Shown: in pieces, positions 17,801 to 24,789 of the stretch | Layout: each line of letters begins with the position of its first letter | Position numbering within the stretch: position 1 is the stretch's first letter | From: Noviherbaspirillum sp. Root189 | GTDB lineage: Bacteria > Pseudomonadota > Gammaproteobacteria > Burkholderiales > Burkholderiaceae_D | Length of the DNA stretch: 64,000 nucleotides | Reading direction: 5' to 3' | NCBI RefSeq assembly: GCF_001428545.1 | Contig: NZ_LMHZ01000023.1 | Span: 159,616-223,615 of the forward strand | Notes under the pieces: model-generated | The model's input: the letters and a program-made list of their open reading frames with translations, nothing else | Database searches by the model: none | What the model was told of the DNA's origin: nothing | Made by a program: the position numbers and the translations under genes

Positions 17801-18217
17801 ATAAGCGCCGTCTTCATCCTTGAGCAGCACGAGCGCATTTTGCTGGCGCAAGCCACCAGGCACGTTCGATGTAAGCCAGGTCTTGTTGCTGACGGTGCAG
17901 GCGGTTGCCGTCGATGTATTGAGCGGATACGTGGTCTTGGTATTGATACCGGTATAGACGTCAATACTCCAGTTTTGCCAGCTCGCCGGGAAGGCGTTAC
18001 TGGTGGAATAGACTTCAAGGAAGTTGGGTGGCGCGCTTCCGCCGGAGCCGAAGAAGTATTCGTTGAACCAGGCTTTTTGGGGGGAACGCCAGCTGGAGCA
18101 GGCGGCGTGGGCGGAGCTGCTAATAAAAACAAGAGATATGAGAAATGCCCATAGAAACTGTCCGCATAAAAACTTGTAGCGGAATCGGCCAACAAAAAAT
18201 GTCGACTTGAAACTCAT
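14810..18217 (-). CDS. mshQ: MshQ-type secreted pilus-associated protein (probable adhesin) with DUF11 and DUF6701 regions
   Basis: A 1135-residue exported protein. ATG 18217 gives a signal peptide ending SSAHA/ACSSW. ATG 18232 is also possible, but starts further upstream would lie beyond the hairpin at 18260. Residues about 38-130 (NEYFFGSGGSAPPNFLEVYS onward) resemble a lamin-tail domain. Residues about 220-370 look like a DUF11 domain (FTLNFANTGDSTMSGVKITDF). The C-terminal half contains the DUF6701 module typical of MshQ (GRITPDHFTVAAPSI, then FRLGFTLTARNTSGDVTQNY). The composition is very rich in Thr, Ser and Ala. Position between mshA and mshC is unusual, as mshQ normally ends the cluster. 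A tip adhesin role is inferred. Confidence 0.85.
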   Translation of the reverse strand: MSFKSTFFVGRFRYKFLCGQFLWAFLISLVFISSSAHAACSSWRSPQKAWFNEYFFGSGGSAPPNFLEVYSTSNAFPASWQNWSIDVYTGINTKTTYPLNTSTATACTVSNKTWLTSNVPGGLRQQNALVLLKDEDGAYVDAFVFDNSSPPEPWPGSAASSWFPGLANSTTGCPALATSLTSQAGASASTPKQFNMLVLNNYGNKDMARDPDGGSKWDLTSNTGSGTTYTQCVSNNANFTKTVDNATPTPGSTVTFTLNFANTGDSTMSGVKITDFLPPVLTYISSTPSNALDPPITTGTYTATDPNTGASSTATTITWSPATVTAGTVSKLNIKMQVPADATVGHTYVNTAQTTAGLTNNQTDFANVTIGSPNTPSFAISVSPATSTTCTPALLGPKVTITAMSAANGTGTPLTSYNGTVTLTASTPNPRWYNTAGVRLSGNTVTLTNGSVTLYLGDTVEETFTVSAVDAVYASPNVMQGSSGNITFTDNSTGVTLTDVDMLTPAYGAVAGRPHTVRATVSTCGSTATTTGQYSGTIYYVPGLNHPAGATGPTINTSSASCPGSVVPPLTTGGTPITLNFSAGQATFYLCSTDVGQYALRLSLNGMPSGTSTVTGISSNFTVRPFVITATGFASGSITNSAGASAFAKAGAPFSGTLSAWRWVASADTQNTDGTSAQRGDGIPDTGITTATIATANPGLTARFNGTTNNAGVVSLAPVLAPPANAPTDTTTYTLGTLSPTTVTLASGAAALTNAISYSEVGNFKIGGSGGSAYAVTNYLGAAELNVPILSDVVGRITPDHFTVAAPSIIRRPICLPDLPDSTFTYMDETFRLGFTLTARNTSGDVTQNYRNSYAFLNLFDPNDAKWSSMSVADRNARFATQWASTSAGTDGSFGLAAVQNSTDYSTRMRAVSAAAGGWVNGATTISGDVRFERVAVQDGPFATLALGIVPRDTDGITVKASDLNLNANRVALANNNLRFGRLALFSASAQGQTNVTLPVQAQYWSGKSWILNNADSCTRIAAGALRAANYRDAKSNTMSAWPVTLGGDVQITNGLGAITLTKPGTGYTGTVDICADLGADPSDGVACAATAGNHDYLKGKWAPGATFQNDPAASATFGIYTPETRRAVHIRELF

Positions 18218-18259
18218 CAGCCTAGATGTCATATGCCAAAAGTTCTTGTTTATATATGC

Positions 18260-18281
18260 AAAGCCCGCCGAAGCGGGCTTT
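18260..18281 (-). terminator. Hairpin between mshA and mshQ
   Basis: A perfect 9-bp stem AAAGCCCGC / GCGGGCTTT closes a CGAA loop (TTCG on the transcribed strand). Its U-run is weak. It could attenuate read-through from the abundant pilin mRNA into mshQ. A second perfect 9-bp inverted repeat (18299-18307 with 18316-18324) lies just after the mshA stop codon. Confidence 0.55.
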
Positions 18282-18338
18282 GGAGACATCATGCCATTAC
18301 GTCGCATGGTCTACTATGCGACGTTCTTGTTATCGCTA

Positions 18339-18752
18339 TTAAGATCCTGAACCGCCGGCTGGAGGAGTTGCAGCACCTGCCACATAGTGGCCGGTAAACG
18401 TAGCAGTCGCACTATCAGCCGTAGTCACGGTACATGTACCGCTACCAGTAGTAGAATCAATTGTCCCGCTAATCGAAAACCCAGCAGGCAAACCTCCTTC
18501 GAGCAAAGGACCAAGGTCGGCACATGCAGCAACAGGAGTTTTTGCATTTGAACCTGCTTTGCTCGCCGCTAAATTCATAGCAGACGCCGATGCTAGGGCA
18601 CCAGCAAAGCCTTTAGCGGATGCAGTTGCCGCATCCGATTTAAGATCGATAAATTTTGGCAATGCCGTCGCTGCCAAAATCCCCAAAATAACGATAACCA
18701 TCACCAGTTCAATCAGGGTAAATCCCGACTGGGCATTTTGCTTAATTTTCAT
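18339..18752 (-). CDS. mshA: MSHA major pilin prepilin
   Basis: A 137-residue prepilin, the size and form of a major type IVa pilin. The start ATG 18752 has AAGGA 8 bases upstream. The longer frame to 18863 is an artefact. It has a 10-residue leader ([10 protein letters not shown]), cleavage before [28 protein letters not shown] helix, and two Cys residues (near 78 and 107) that can form the pilin disulfide. The C-terminus is rich in Gly, Ala and Thr. A 16-base hairpin (TGGAGC-CGCA-GCTCCA, 18795-18810) sits in its leader. It should build the shaft of the pilus. Confidence 0.92.
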   Translation of the reverse strand: MKIKQNAQSGFTLIELVMVIVILGILAATALPKFIDLKSDAATASAKGFAGALASASAMNLAASKAGSNAKTPVAACADLGPLLEGGLPAGFSISGTIDSTTGSGTCTVTTADSATATFTGHYVAGAATPPAGGSGS

Positions 18753-18834
18753 TTTATTTCCTTTAATCAAGTAAAGGCCGCAGCCTTGTGAAGTTGGAGC
18801 CGCAGCTCCATCCGGGGAATTTCCCAGTGAAAAG

Positions 18835-18863
18835 ATGTTTGCAGCTTTTTTTCCTAGTGTCAA
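18835..18863 (-). promoter_or_regulatory. Candidate promoter for mshA
   Basis: TTGACA (18863-18858 on the minus strand), a 17-base spacer and AAACAT (18840-18835). The perfect -35 with a poor -10 lies about 83 bases before the mshA ATG, in the gap after the unknown membrane-protein gene. A separate pilin promoter is plausible. Motif-based only. Confidence 0.35.
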
Positions 18864-18898
18864 TTAAGTGTAATGCGAACAATGCAGATTTCGACGAT

Positions 18899-19525
18899 TC
18901 AGAGCTTCCAATCGCCTTTCAGCAACACTATTCCTAAACGGACAGACACATATAGGCCACAGCCTATAAGAACAAACGCCGAAAACTTTCTTCGTTGAAA
19001 GATATATGCATCTATACAAAAGTACAGACCGTTGCATCTCTCAAATAAATTCTTTGAAGAAATAGATTTATTCAATGCAACTTCCAGGTCGCGCAAGATA
19101 CTCGGCTTGAAAGCGATGACGGCACCAAAGAAGGCACTTAGAACCCCGGCAATCACAAAAAACACCCACACCGCGTCAACAAGACCAAACGGATCCATGC
19201 TGGCCAGACGCTCGATCTTCAATCTTCCCGTCCGCAGCAGGAAAGCATTCAACACATACAGTGAACCGAACAGGATCAAACCGCCGACAATCCGATGATG
19301 CCGGTAGACCCATCGTTCAAGCTGCTGCGGTTTGCCGATCGTCCTCGTCATTCGGCTGACATCAACCCAACGGCTCCAATACCGGTTGATTTTTTCTGTT
19401 TGTGCCGGCGCGATCAGCAGTCCTATCCCAAGCAGTACCGCAATCACGCTGCCGCCCCATAACAGGAGCAAAAACGAGCGCCAGACAATATCGTTGAACA
19501 GGTCCATATCCAAAGTGGGCAGCAT
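18899..19525 (-). CDS. Unknown four-helix inner-membrane protein inside the MSHA locus
   Basis: A 208-residue protein I do not recognise. Four hydrophobic segments are visible: about residues 13-38, 78-98, 113-138 and 180-202. Basic loops between them (RYWSRWVDVSRMTRTIGK; KPSILRDLEVALNKS) suggest cytoplasmic loops. It contains a few Cys (near 165, 170 and 189). The start ATG 19525 follows the preceding pilin gene after 4 bases and has AGG upstream, so it is in the same operon between the MshB-like pilin and the MshA major pilin. Vibrio MSHA loci carry no such gene here; mshF is different in sequence style. A role in pilin handling is only a guess from position. Confidence 0.75.
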   Translation of the reverse strand: MLPTLDMDLFNDIVWRSFLLLLWGGSVIAVLLGIGLLIAPAQTEKINRYWSRWVDVSRMTRTIGKPQQLERWVYRHHRIVGGLILFGSLYVLNAFLLRTGRLKIERLASMDPFGLVDAVWVFFVIAGVLSAFFGAVIAFKPSILRDLEVALNKSISSKNLFERCNGLYFCIDAYIFQRRKFSAFVLIGCGLYVSVRLGIVLLKGDWKL

Positions 19526-19529
19526 CGCT

Positions 19530-20090
19530 TTACCTGATCTCCCATGTATAGGGCTGGACTACACGGAACGTGACACCGCCGACATCCTTCGATCTGTCGC
19601 CCTGCTCTCCCGGCAAAGGGCTGTTGTAGACCAGCTCCGTTTTAAAACGGATCGCTTTGCCGCCACCAGAAGAGGAAAAATGATCGCTGCGCTGGACCAG
19701 ATACACAACCTGCCGCGCCTTCAGGTCGTAGTACCAGCTTCCAGTCGATATGCTGTCCGCCTGCACGTCGTAATGTTCACCGGCATAGTTCTTCTGCTGC
19801 TCGTTCAGCAAGGTGAACGGATTGATTTCAAGCAGTTTGCCAGCGTCCTCGCTGCGTCCCCTTGCCACGAGCGCCGCGATCCGGATATTGAGCGCGCTGC
19901 GGATCGAACCGACGGTTTGTTCCATGGCGGCCTTTTCTGCCTGTTCCTGATAATCCACGAAACGCTCGGCCAGCTTCCCTGCAAACAGGGACACGACCAT
20001 CAGGGAAAGAATCAATTCGAAAAGGGTAAAGCCCAGAGCGCGCGCTCTGGAACGGACTGCCGTCGTTGCCTTCCCTTTTTCAGTTTGCAT
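19530..20090 (-). CDS. MSHA prepilin-like protein (MshB position)
   Basis: A 186-residue prepilin with a 20-residue basic leader and the cleavage site G/FTLFELILSLMVVSLFAGKL, Glu at +5. After the helix, AAMEQTVGSIRSALNIRIAALVARGR matches the conserved alpha1 region of MshB-like pilins. The motif NPFTLL and the C-terminal beta part follow. It lies directly after mshG, in the place of mshF/mshB in Vibrio. I call it MshB-like because it is clearly a pilin, but the name is not certain. It starts 5 bases downstream of the mshG stop. Confidence 0.8.
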   Translation of the reverse strand: MQTEKGKATTAVRSRARALGFTLFELILSLMVVSLFAGKLAERFVDYQEQAEKAAMEQTVGSIRSALNIRIAALVARGRSEDAGKLLEINPFTLLNEQQKNYAGEHYDVQADSISTGSWYYDLKARQVVYLVQRSDHFSSSGGGKAIRFKTELVYNSPLPGEQGDRSKDVGGVTFRVVQPYTWEIR

Positions 20091-20095
20091 AAGGT

Positions 20096-21325
20096 TTATT
20101 TGTTCAACGCTGCCTTGCCAAGATCCCAGATCGGCAGGAAGATGCCAAGCGCCAGAATCAGCATCAGTATGCCTAGGCCAATCAGCAGGATAGGTTCGAT
20201 CTTTGCGCTCAGGGCTTTAACTTCGTAGTCCACTTCACGTTCGTACATGGCGGCGATTTCCTCCATCAGTTCGTCGATCTCGCCGGTTTCTTCGCCGACT
20301 GCAATCATCTGAAGAACAATGGGCGTAAAGACACCGGTCGTGGTTGCGGTTCGAAGTACGCTTTCGCCGCGTTCGACGCCGTCACGCATCTGCTCGATGC
20401 GTCCGGCGATGTAGGCATTATCGACGACCTGCGACACAACACTCAAGCTCTGTACGATAGGAACGCCGCTACGCGAAGCCAGCGCAAAACTGCGTGCAAA
20501 GCGCGCCAGCGTGCCTTTATGAATAATGACGCCAGCGAGAGGAATCCGCAGCTTCAACCGGTCCCACTTGTATCTTCCTGCTGGCGTACCGATGTACATT
20601 TTGAAGCCGATGGCGGCAGCCGTTATCAAGGCAAGCAGAAGCGGCCACTGATTGACCATGAAGTTGGAACTGCCGATCAGGATCTTGGTCATGATCGGCA
20701 GCTCTGCCTTGAAGCCTGCATACACGCGTGAAAACGCCGGTATGACGAAAATATTGACGACGACGATCGCAATGCCAAGCGCGATGACGACAAACGATGG
20801 ATACCGCGTCGCCGATCGGATTCGCTCGCGCATGTCGCGCTCAAATTCCATATGGTTGAACAAGCGTAGGAAGATTTCGTCGAGCCGCCCCGTCATCTCC
20901 CCGACTCTTACCATGCTGACGTAATAAGAGCTGAAGATATTGGTATGTCTTCGCATCGCAGCCGACAACTCACGGCCCGCATCAAGGCTTTCTCGCAGGT
21001 CTTTGAGCACCTTGGCAAAGCTTTTGTTGATCGCCGATTCCTGCAGCCCGGCCAGCCCGCGAAAGATGGGCACACCGGATTTGAGCAGTGTGTACATCTG
21101 CCGGCTAAACAGTTGCACATCGATGGGACGAATCTTTGGCTCGAAAAGCTTTGCAAGCGCATTGCTTTCGGACGCCGAAGCGGGCTTTCTGGTGACGACA
21201 ATCTCAACCGGCGTCACACCGGTATTGAGCAGCTGTTCTGCAACGGCATTGCTGTCGATGCTTTCGAGTACGCCCTTGAGTAGCTCTCCCCTGGAATTGC
21301 GCGCTTTATATGAGAAATACGGCAC
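20096..21325 (-). CDS. mshG: MSHA inner-membrane platform protein MshG (GspF/PilC family)
   Basis: A 409-residue GspF-family protein. I choose GTG 21325 (VPYFSYKARNSRGELLKG as fMet-start), with GAGGAG 5 bases upstream and 1 base after the mshE stop. The longer frame to 21385 begins inside mshE. It has the two GspF repeats (about residues 65-190 and 270-395) and three hydrophobic helices near 165-190, 215-235 and 375-400, with the FLRLFNHMEFERDMRERIRSATRYP-type motif. It is the platform that couples the ATPase MshE to pilin extrusion. Confidence 0.92.
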   Translation of the reverse strand: MPYFSYKARNSRGELLKGVLESIDSNAVAEQLLNTGVTPVEIVVTRKPASASESNALAKLFEPKIRPIDVQLFSRQMYTLLKSGVPIFRGLAGLQESAINKSFAKVLKDLRESLDAGRELSAAMRRHTNIFSSYYVSMVRVGEMTGRLDEIFLRLFNHMEFERDMRERIRSATRYPSFVVIALGIAIVVVNIFVIPAFSRVYAGFKAELPIMTKILIGSSNFMVNQWPLLLALITAAAIGFKMYIGTPAGRYKWDRLKLRIPLAGVIIHKGTLARFARSFALASRSGVPIVQSLSVVSQVVDNAYIAGRIEQMRDGVERGESVLRTATTTGVFTPIVLQMIAVGEETGEIDELMEEIAAMYEREVDYEVKALSAKIEPILLIGLGILMLILALGIFLPIWDLGKAALNK

Positions 21326-21326
21326 G

Positions 21327-23033
21327 TCACTCCTCGAACTGGTTACTGACGCGCATTGCTTCCGAAACCGTGGTGCGACCGGCAATGACGAGTGCGACCG
21401 CGTGCCTGCGAAGGGTCTCGCCGCCCATTGCGGCTTGCGCCACCTTCATGAAACGCGCGGGGTCTTCCTGACCTGCGGCGTCGGCGACTGCTTCGGTCAT
21501 TTCGAGCATTTCATAGACGCCGGTACGTCCGCGATAACCGGTGCCATTGCAGTGCGAACACCCGCGACCATGGACATATTTTCGTGCAGCGACCGTATCG
21601 CCCAGCTCAAATTTTAGCCACTCGGCTTCGTTCGGCTTGAGTTCATAAGGCGTCGCGCAGCTTTCACACACGACACGCACCAGGCGTTGTGCCAGTACCG
21701 CCTGCAAGGAGGTCGACACCATATACCGTGGCACGCCCATGTCCATCAAGCGCACAGGTGTACTGACAGCGTCATTGGTGTGCAATGTCGACAGCACCAG
21801 GTGGCCGGTCAATGCGGCACGCATGCCGATCTGCGCGGTTTCCTGGTCGCGCATCTCGCCGACGAGAATGACGTCGGGGTCTTGCCGCAATGCCGAGCGA
21901 AGCACGCGTGCGAAAGTAAGCTCGATCTTTTCGTTGACCTGCACCTGGTTGATGCCGGGAAGACGGTATTCGACCGGATCTTCAACGGTGATCAGTTTTC
22001 TTTCAGGCGAGTTCAGTTCGGCAAGAGCACCGTAGAGCGTTGTGGTTTTGCCGCTACCTGTGGGCCCTGTTACAAGCACCAGACCGTTGGGCCGCTCCAG
22101 GATGGTGCGCAGCCTCTTGACCATTTTCGGCGGCATGCCGATCGAATCGAGCTTGAGTGTCCCGCTTCCCTGATTGAGCAGACGCATGACGATGGATTCG
22201 CCGAACTGCGTGGGCATGGTCGAGATACGTACATCGATCGGCTGCTGCTTTACTTTTACCGCGAAGCGGCCGTCCTGCGGCAGACGCTTTTCCGAGATGT
22301 CGAGGTCGGACATCAGCTTCAGGCGCAAGGCCAGTGATGGAGCGATCTTGATATCGGCTTCGGTCTGCAGGTGCATGACACCGTCGATACGAAACCGGAT
22401 CTGCAGTCGTTCCGCCTGCGGCTCGATATGGATATCGGAAGCGCGTACCTGGGTAGCATCATCAAACACCGACTGCAGCAGCTTGACGACCGGCGCCTCC
22501 TCCGCACCGGTTGTTGCACCGGCGAGTGCGCCGAAATCCACGTAGCTGTCGCCGAGTTCCTGTTCCAGCTCGCGTGCCAGATCGGTAATTTCTTCCGTAC
22601 GGCGATAGATGCGGTCGACGACCTGCAGCAGTTCGCCTTCATTGACCACGGCAAGCTCAATGTTGCGCCTGACCGAACGTGCGATTTCATCGTACGCAAA
22701 GAGATCCGTCGGATCGGCCATGCCGATTACAAGAGAACTGCCCCGGTCCTCCAGCGCGATCGCCCGGAATCGGCGTGCCTGAGTCTCAGGCAACAGCCGC
22801 ACGACCTCGGAACGAACGTTAAAAAACTTGAGATTGATGTAGGGGATGTTGAGCTGCTTGGCGAGCGCGCCCGAGATCTGCTCTTCGGTGACGAAGCCAT
22901 TTTCGATGAAAACACGTCCGAGTTTGCGTCCGGTCCGCTTTTGCTCACCCAGCGAAAACTGTAGCTGCTCTTCTGAGAGCAGCTTTTGTTGCACCAGAAT
23001 TTCACCGAGGCGGACCTTTTCCGGCCGTGCCAT
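21327..23033 (-). CDS. mshE: MSHA pilus extension ATPase MshE with a c-di-GMP-binding-type N-terminus
   Basis: A 568-residue GspE-family ATPase. Residues 8-31 (RLGEILV…GEQ) and 37-60 (KLGRVFI…AKQ) are two 24-residue halves fitting the published MshEN c-di-GMP-binding motif. Position 10 of the first half is K rather than G, and the second half starts with K rather than R. Walker A GPTGSGKT is at 323-330, followed by the Asp box EDPVEY and a Walker B region. A C-terminal four-Cys zinc site (CESC…CSHC) is present. It powers pilus extension. An AAGGAG ribosome site precedes ATG 23033. It is the first gene of the cluster. Confidence 0.94.
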   Translation of the reverse strand: MARPEKVRLGEILVQQKLLSEEQLQFSLGEQKRTGRKLGRVFIENGFVTEEQISGALAKQLNIPYINLKFFNVRSEVVRLLPETQARRFRAIALEDRGSSLVIGMADPTDLFAYDEIARSVRRNIELAVVNEGELLQVVDRIYRRTEEITDLARELEQELGDSYVDFGALAGATTGAEEAPVVKLLQSVFDDATQVRASDIHIEPQAERLQIRFRIDGVMHLQTEADIKIAPSLALRLKLMSDLDISEKRLPQDGRFAVKVKQQPIDVRISTMPTQFGESIVMRLLNQGSGTLKLDSIGMPPKMVKRLRTILERPNGLVLVTGPTGSGKTTTLYGALAELNSPERKLITVEDPVEYRLPGINQVQVNEKIELTFARVLRSALRQDPDVILVGEMRDQETAQIGMRAALTGHLVLSTLHTNDAVSTPVRLMDMGVPRYMVSTSLQAVLAQRLVRVVCESCATPYELKPNEAEWLKFELGDTVAARKYVHGRGCSHCNGTGYRGRTGVYEMLEMTEAVADAAGQEDPARFMKVAQAAMGGETLRRHAVALVIAGRTTVSEAMRVSNQFEE

Positions 23034-23155
23034 ACGCGCTCCTTACCATGGACTTTACACGCGTATTTTAGCCAGATTCCCTTTGCCTTAGTGAATTGTT
23101 TTTATTGGGAAAATCCGCAATTGTGCCTTTGTAATGCCATCCCGATATGGTCCAC

Positions 23156-23206
23156 GGTCATATGACCTGCATGGGCCATATGACTCGCATGACCCGATCG
23201 GGTCAT
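23156..23206. repeat. Cluster of palindromes between mshE and metZ
   Basis: Two perfect palindromes, GGTCATATGACC (23156-23167) and ATGACCCGATCGGGTCAT (23189-23206), with direct copies of CATATGAC and GCATG between them. They sit just after the metZ stop and in the mshE upstream region. No T-run follows, so they are not a classic terminator. A protein-binding site for the mshE promoter region is possible. Confidence 0.5.
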
Positions 23207-24447
23207 CAGCCGCTGAGAGCGTCGCGGAAGTCTGCTAACAGATCGTCCGTATCCTCGATGCCAACAGAAACCCGGATCAACGATTCGGCGATCCCCATTT
23301 CAGCACGGCGCTCTGGACCCATCTCATAGAAGATCGTATGTGCGACCGGGATAACCAGTGTCCTGGTGTCGCCGAGATTACTGGCCGGGATAGCAAGCTT
23401 CAGACGGTTAAGGTAATCGAAACAATCGATATCTTTTCTTAACTCGAAGCTAAACAAACTGCCGTAGCGTGAAAACAACTCGCTGGCAATGGCATGCTGG
23501 GGATGTGACTCGAGACCGGGGTAATACACGGCGGCGACACGGTCGTCAGCTTCGAGCATACGCGCGAGGGCAAGCGCGTTGGCGCACTCGCGGTCGAGAC
23601 GCAAGGCCATGGTTTCGGAGCCGACCGAGATATGGTGGGCCGCTTCCGGCCCGAGGGTACCGCCGAAGTCACGCAAGCTTTTGGCGCGGATCTGGGCCAT
23701 GCCCCATTGGGCCGGCGCATACTTTTTGTACGAATCGAAAATATTCGGAAACTTAGTCCAGTCATACAGGCCGGTGTCGGTCAGGCTGCCGCCCAGGGCG
23801 TTGCCGTGTCCGCCAATGGATTTGGTTAGTGCATTGACAACCAGGCCTGCCCCGACCATCTTCGGACGGAAGAGATACGGTGAGGTCATCGTGTTGTCGA
23901 CCACATACAGAATGCCGCGGTCGCGGCATAACTGGCCTATACGTTTGAGGTCGGCGATCTGTGTACGCGGATTGGCGATCGTCTCGACAAAGACGATGCG
24001 CGTCGCCGGGGTGATGGCGGCCTCGACGTTCTTGACGTCGGTGGCGTCAACCATTGACACCTTGGCGCCCTGCCCGTTGACTGTTTGCCAGAGGCTATTG
24101 GTATTGCCAAAAAGGAAAGCGGAAGAGACGACGTGATCACCTTCACGGAGCAGCGCCTGCGCCACGGCACCGATCGCAGCCATGCCAGTTGAAAAACAGA
24201 TGGTCGCCAGCCCCTGTTCCATCTTGGTGATCTTGTCTTCTAACGCGGACACTGTCGGATTACCTTGACGGCCATAACGGTAACCAGGCTGTTTACCCTG
24301 AAAGACTTCGGCGAGCTGGCGTGCATCGCGATACCCGAAGGCCACCGAGGTATGAATCGGCTTGTGCAAGGATCCATGCTCGATCGGCTTCTGGCGATCG
24401 CTATGCAGGATGGTGGTGGTGAATCCGTATTTTTTTATCTCGGTCAT
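23206..24447 (-). CDS. metZ: PLP-dependent O-succinylhomoserine sulfhydrylase / cystathionine gamma-synthase-family enzyme
   Basis: A 413-residue Cys/Met-metabolism PLP enzyme. Visible family features are YGRQGNPTVSALEDKI, the PLP-phosphate region STGMAAIGAV, VVDNTMTSPYLFRP, and the Schiff-base Lys in NALTKSIGGHG. It should form homocysteine or cystathionine from an activated homoserine (methionine synthesis). The exact donor cannot be read. In Burkholderiales a gene of this type often follows purF. Here the signalling block 24790-30242 separates the two. The ATG has no Shine-Dalgarno; instead a terminator hairpin with a U-run ends just upstream, suggesting leader control. Confidence 0.85.
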   Translation of the reverse strand: MTEIKKYGFTTTILHSDRQKPIEHGSLHKPIHTSVAFGYRDARQLAEVFQGKQPGYRYGRQGNPTVSALEDKITKMEQGLATICFSTGMAAIGAVAQALLREGDHVVSSAFLFGNTNSLWQTVNGQGAKVSMVDATDVKNVEAAITPATRIVFVETIANPRTQIADLKRIGQLCRDRGILYVVDNTMTSPYLFRPKMVGAGLVVNALTKSIGGHGNALGGSLTDTGLYDWTKFPNIFDSYKKYAPAQWGMAQIRAKSLRDFGGTLGPEAAHHISVGSETMALRLDRECANALALARMLEADDRVAAVYYPGLESHPQHAIASELFSRYGSLFSFELRKDIDCFDYLNRLKLAIPASNLGDTRTLVIPVAHTIFYEMGPERRAEMGIAESLIRVSVGIEDTDDLLADFRDALSG

Positions 24448-24510
24448 GGCAATAAAAAACCCGTTTGGCCTGCGCTAAACGGGTCGTAGGAAATTTAGGG
24501 CCGTTTTAGC
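24448..24510 (-). promoter_or_regulatory. Candidate transcription attenuator in the metZ leader
   Basis: On the minus strand a hairpin with an 8-bp stem ACCCGTTT / AAACGGGT (24484-24477 with 24466-24459) is followed by a run of six T, ending 6 bases before the ATG. Just upstream, GCTAAAACGG (24510-24501) can pair with CCGTTTAGC, the left side of that hairpin (24482-24474), with one bulged A. The two structures exclude each other, the layout of a terminator/antiterminator switch. No minus-strand gene precedes it, so it is not another gene's terminator. The sensor (SAM-type or other) is unknown. Confidence 0.5.
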
Positions 24511-24789
24511 AGAATTTGTTATGGGACTTTACCCTGGCGCCCGCAATCAGTTACAAATCGGCGCGAGCCTCCATCGTATCGTAAAAATGAATGAACGCAA
24601 ACTGTCAAGTTTTCAGCACTTTGGGGGACCAAGTATGCACTTCGTGGTCCTGCGAAGACGTAAATATTTTGCACTAAATCCTGAGCTAGTGATCCTAATC
24701 AAATAACAGCACCCCTTTTATGTGCATCTGGCAATCAGGCGAAATTTGCATCGAAGACATGGGATACAGCAACGGGATTTGTAACATTC
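24511..24789. other. Divergent intergenic region between metZ and the PAS-PAS kinase
   Basis: AT-rich control region for two diverging genes. It should hold the metZ promoter and possible upstream aptamer sequence, plus the promoter of the kinase gene. The open frame at 24521-24706 has no family features. No clear -35/-10 pair could be chosen. Confidence 0.5.
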
